From Bacillota bacterium (lineage in GTDB: Bacteria > Bacillota > Clostridia > Lachnospirales > Lachnospiraceae): a DNA stretch of 5,324 nt. Location: the NCBI GenBank assembly GCA_023415595.1, contig JAEZJW010000070.1, positions 1-5,324 of the forward strand, read 5' to 3'. How positions within the stretch are numbered: the stretch's first letter is position 1; every line of letters begins with the position of its first letter. Below are positions 5,282 to 5,324 of this stretch, piece by piece. The notes below the pieces were generated by a model. The model saw only the letters and a program-made list of their open reading frames with translations, was not told the origin of the DNA and searched no databases. Made by a program: the position numbers and the translations under genes.

Positions 5282-5324
5282 GATCATATTATTGGACAGA
5301 AAATGATGGAGCTAAAATATTAAA
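5200..5324 (+). pseudogene. RHS linker end downstream of the TAA, running off the window
   Basis: Directly after TAA 5197-5199 the RHS frame resumes with DYSENNHTIDTETLDIAYVK and YMTEYK, aligning residue for residue with the other linker copy (DYSDKNNTID...), and is still open at the last base. Linker similarity ends at 5281, and the remaining codons are the beginning of toxin tip A. The same sequence is the start of the window. No start codon context is present, so it would be translated only by readthrough of the TAA or after recombination. Confidence 0.75.
5204..5324 (+). repeat. Right copy of the 121-bp exact terminal direct repeat
   Basis: It is identical to 1-121 with no mismatch. Joining the ends through this overlap gives a 5203-bp circle in which the RHS frame enters toxin tip A in register. 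Confidence 0.97.

Noticed and set aside
1..5324. Complete small plasmid or phage genome, suggested by the terminal repeat
   Set aside because: There is no replication initiator, origin-type iterons, capsid, mobilisation or recombinase gene; the content is RHS cassette DNA only.

Overview
The window is a stretch of RHS/YD-repeat polymorphic-toxin DNA, most likely from a low-GC Gram-positive bacterium of the Clostridia/Lachnospiraceae type. This rests on AT-rich small genes with strong purine-rich ribosome binding sites, and on a WapA/RHS-like core with a C-terminal YCANNP...DPSGH signature. The taxonomic guess is inference; there is no rRNA or housekeeping gene. I see no replication, transposase, integrase or phage gene.

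Layout. (1) 1-470: the C-terminal end of an RHS protein, made of the last part of a conserved linker and a toxin tip ('tip A') broken by one in-frame TAG. (2) 487-906: a small intact gene in the position of the immunity gene for tip A. (3) 917-994: a long interrupted hairpin. (4) about 1060-2097: a degraded second copy of the RHS core end and linker, with stops, a 17-bp duplication and only about 24 codons of a second tip ('tip B'). (5) 2081-2680: an intact gene resembling DUF2247 proteins, probably the immunity gene left over from tip B. (6) about 2681-2871: remnant DNA with no convincing gene. (7) 2872-5199: a long RHS YD-repeat core without a proper N-terminus, interrupted by one in-frame TAA at 3685, running through the DPSGH motif into the linker and stopping at TAA 5197. 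(8) 5204-5324: an exact copy of bases 1-121.

The two ends are identical over 121 bases, so the window closes into a 5203-bp circle. Across that closure the RHS frame of 2872-5199 runs in register into tip A at 3-470. The arrangement RHS core > linker > tip A > immunity A > decayed core/linker > tip B stub > immunity B > RHS core is what a tandem array of displaced RHS tip cassettes looks like. The circle may be a repeat-induced assembly loop, a true tandem duplication or an excised recombination circle; sequence alone cannot decide.

As a system: RHS proteins carry a variable toxic C-terminus used against neighbouring cells, and the gene just downstream protects the producer. Here both toxins are broken in several places while both immunity-position genes are intact. 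This suggests a silent cassette store, or an immunity reservoir, whose long conserved linkers allow tips to be exchanged by homologous recombination. The boundary between conserved linker and variable tip can be placed to the base (after 78/5281 in copy A and 2023 in copy B).
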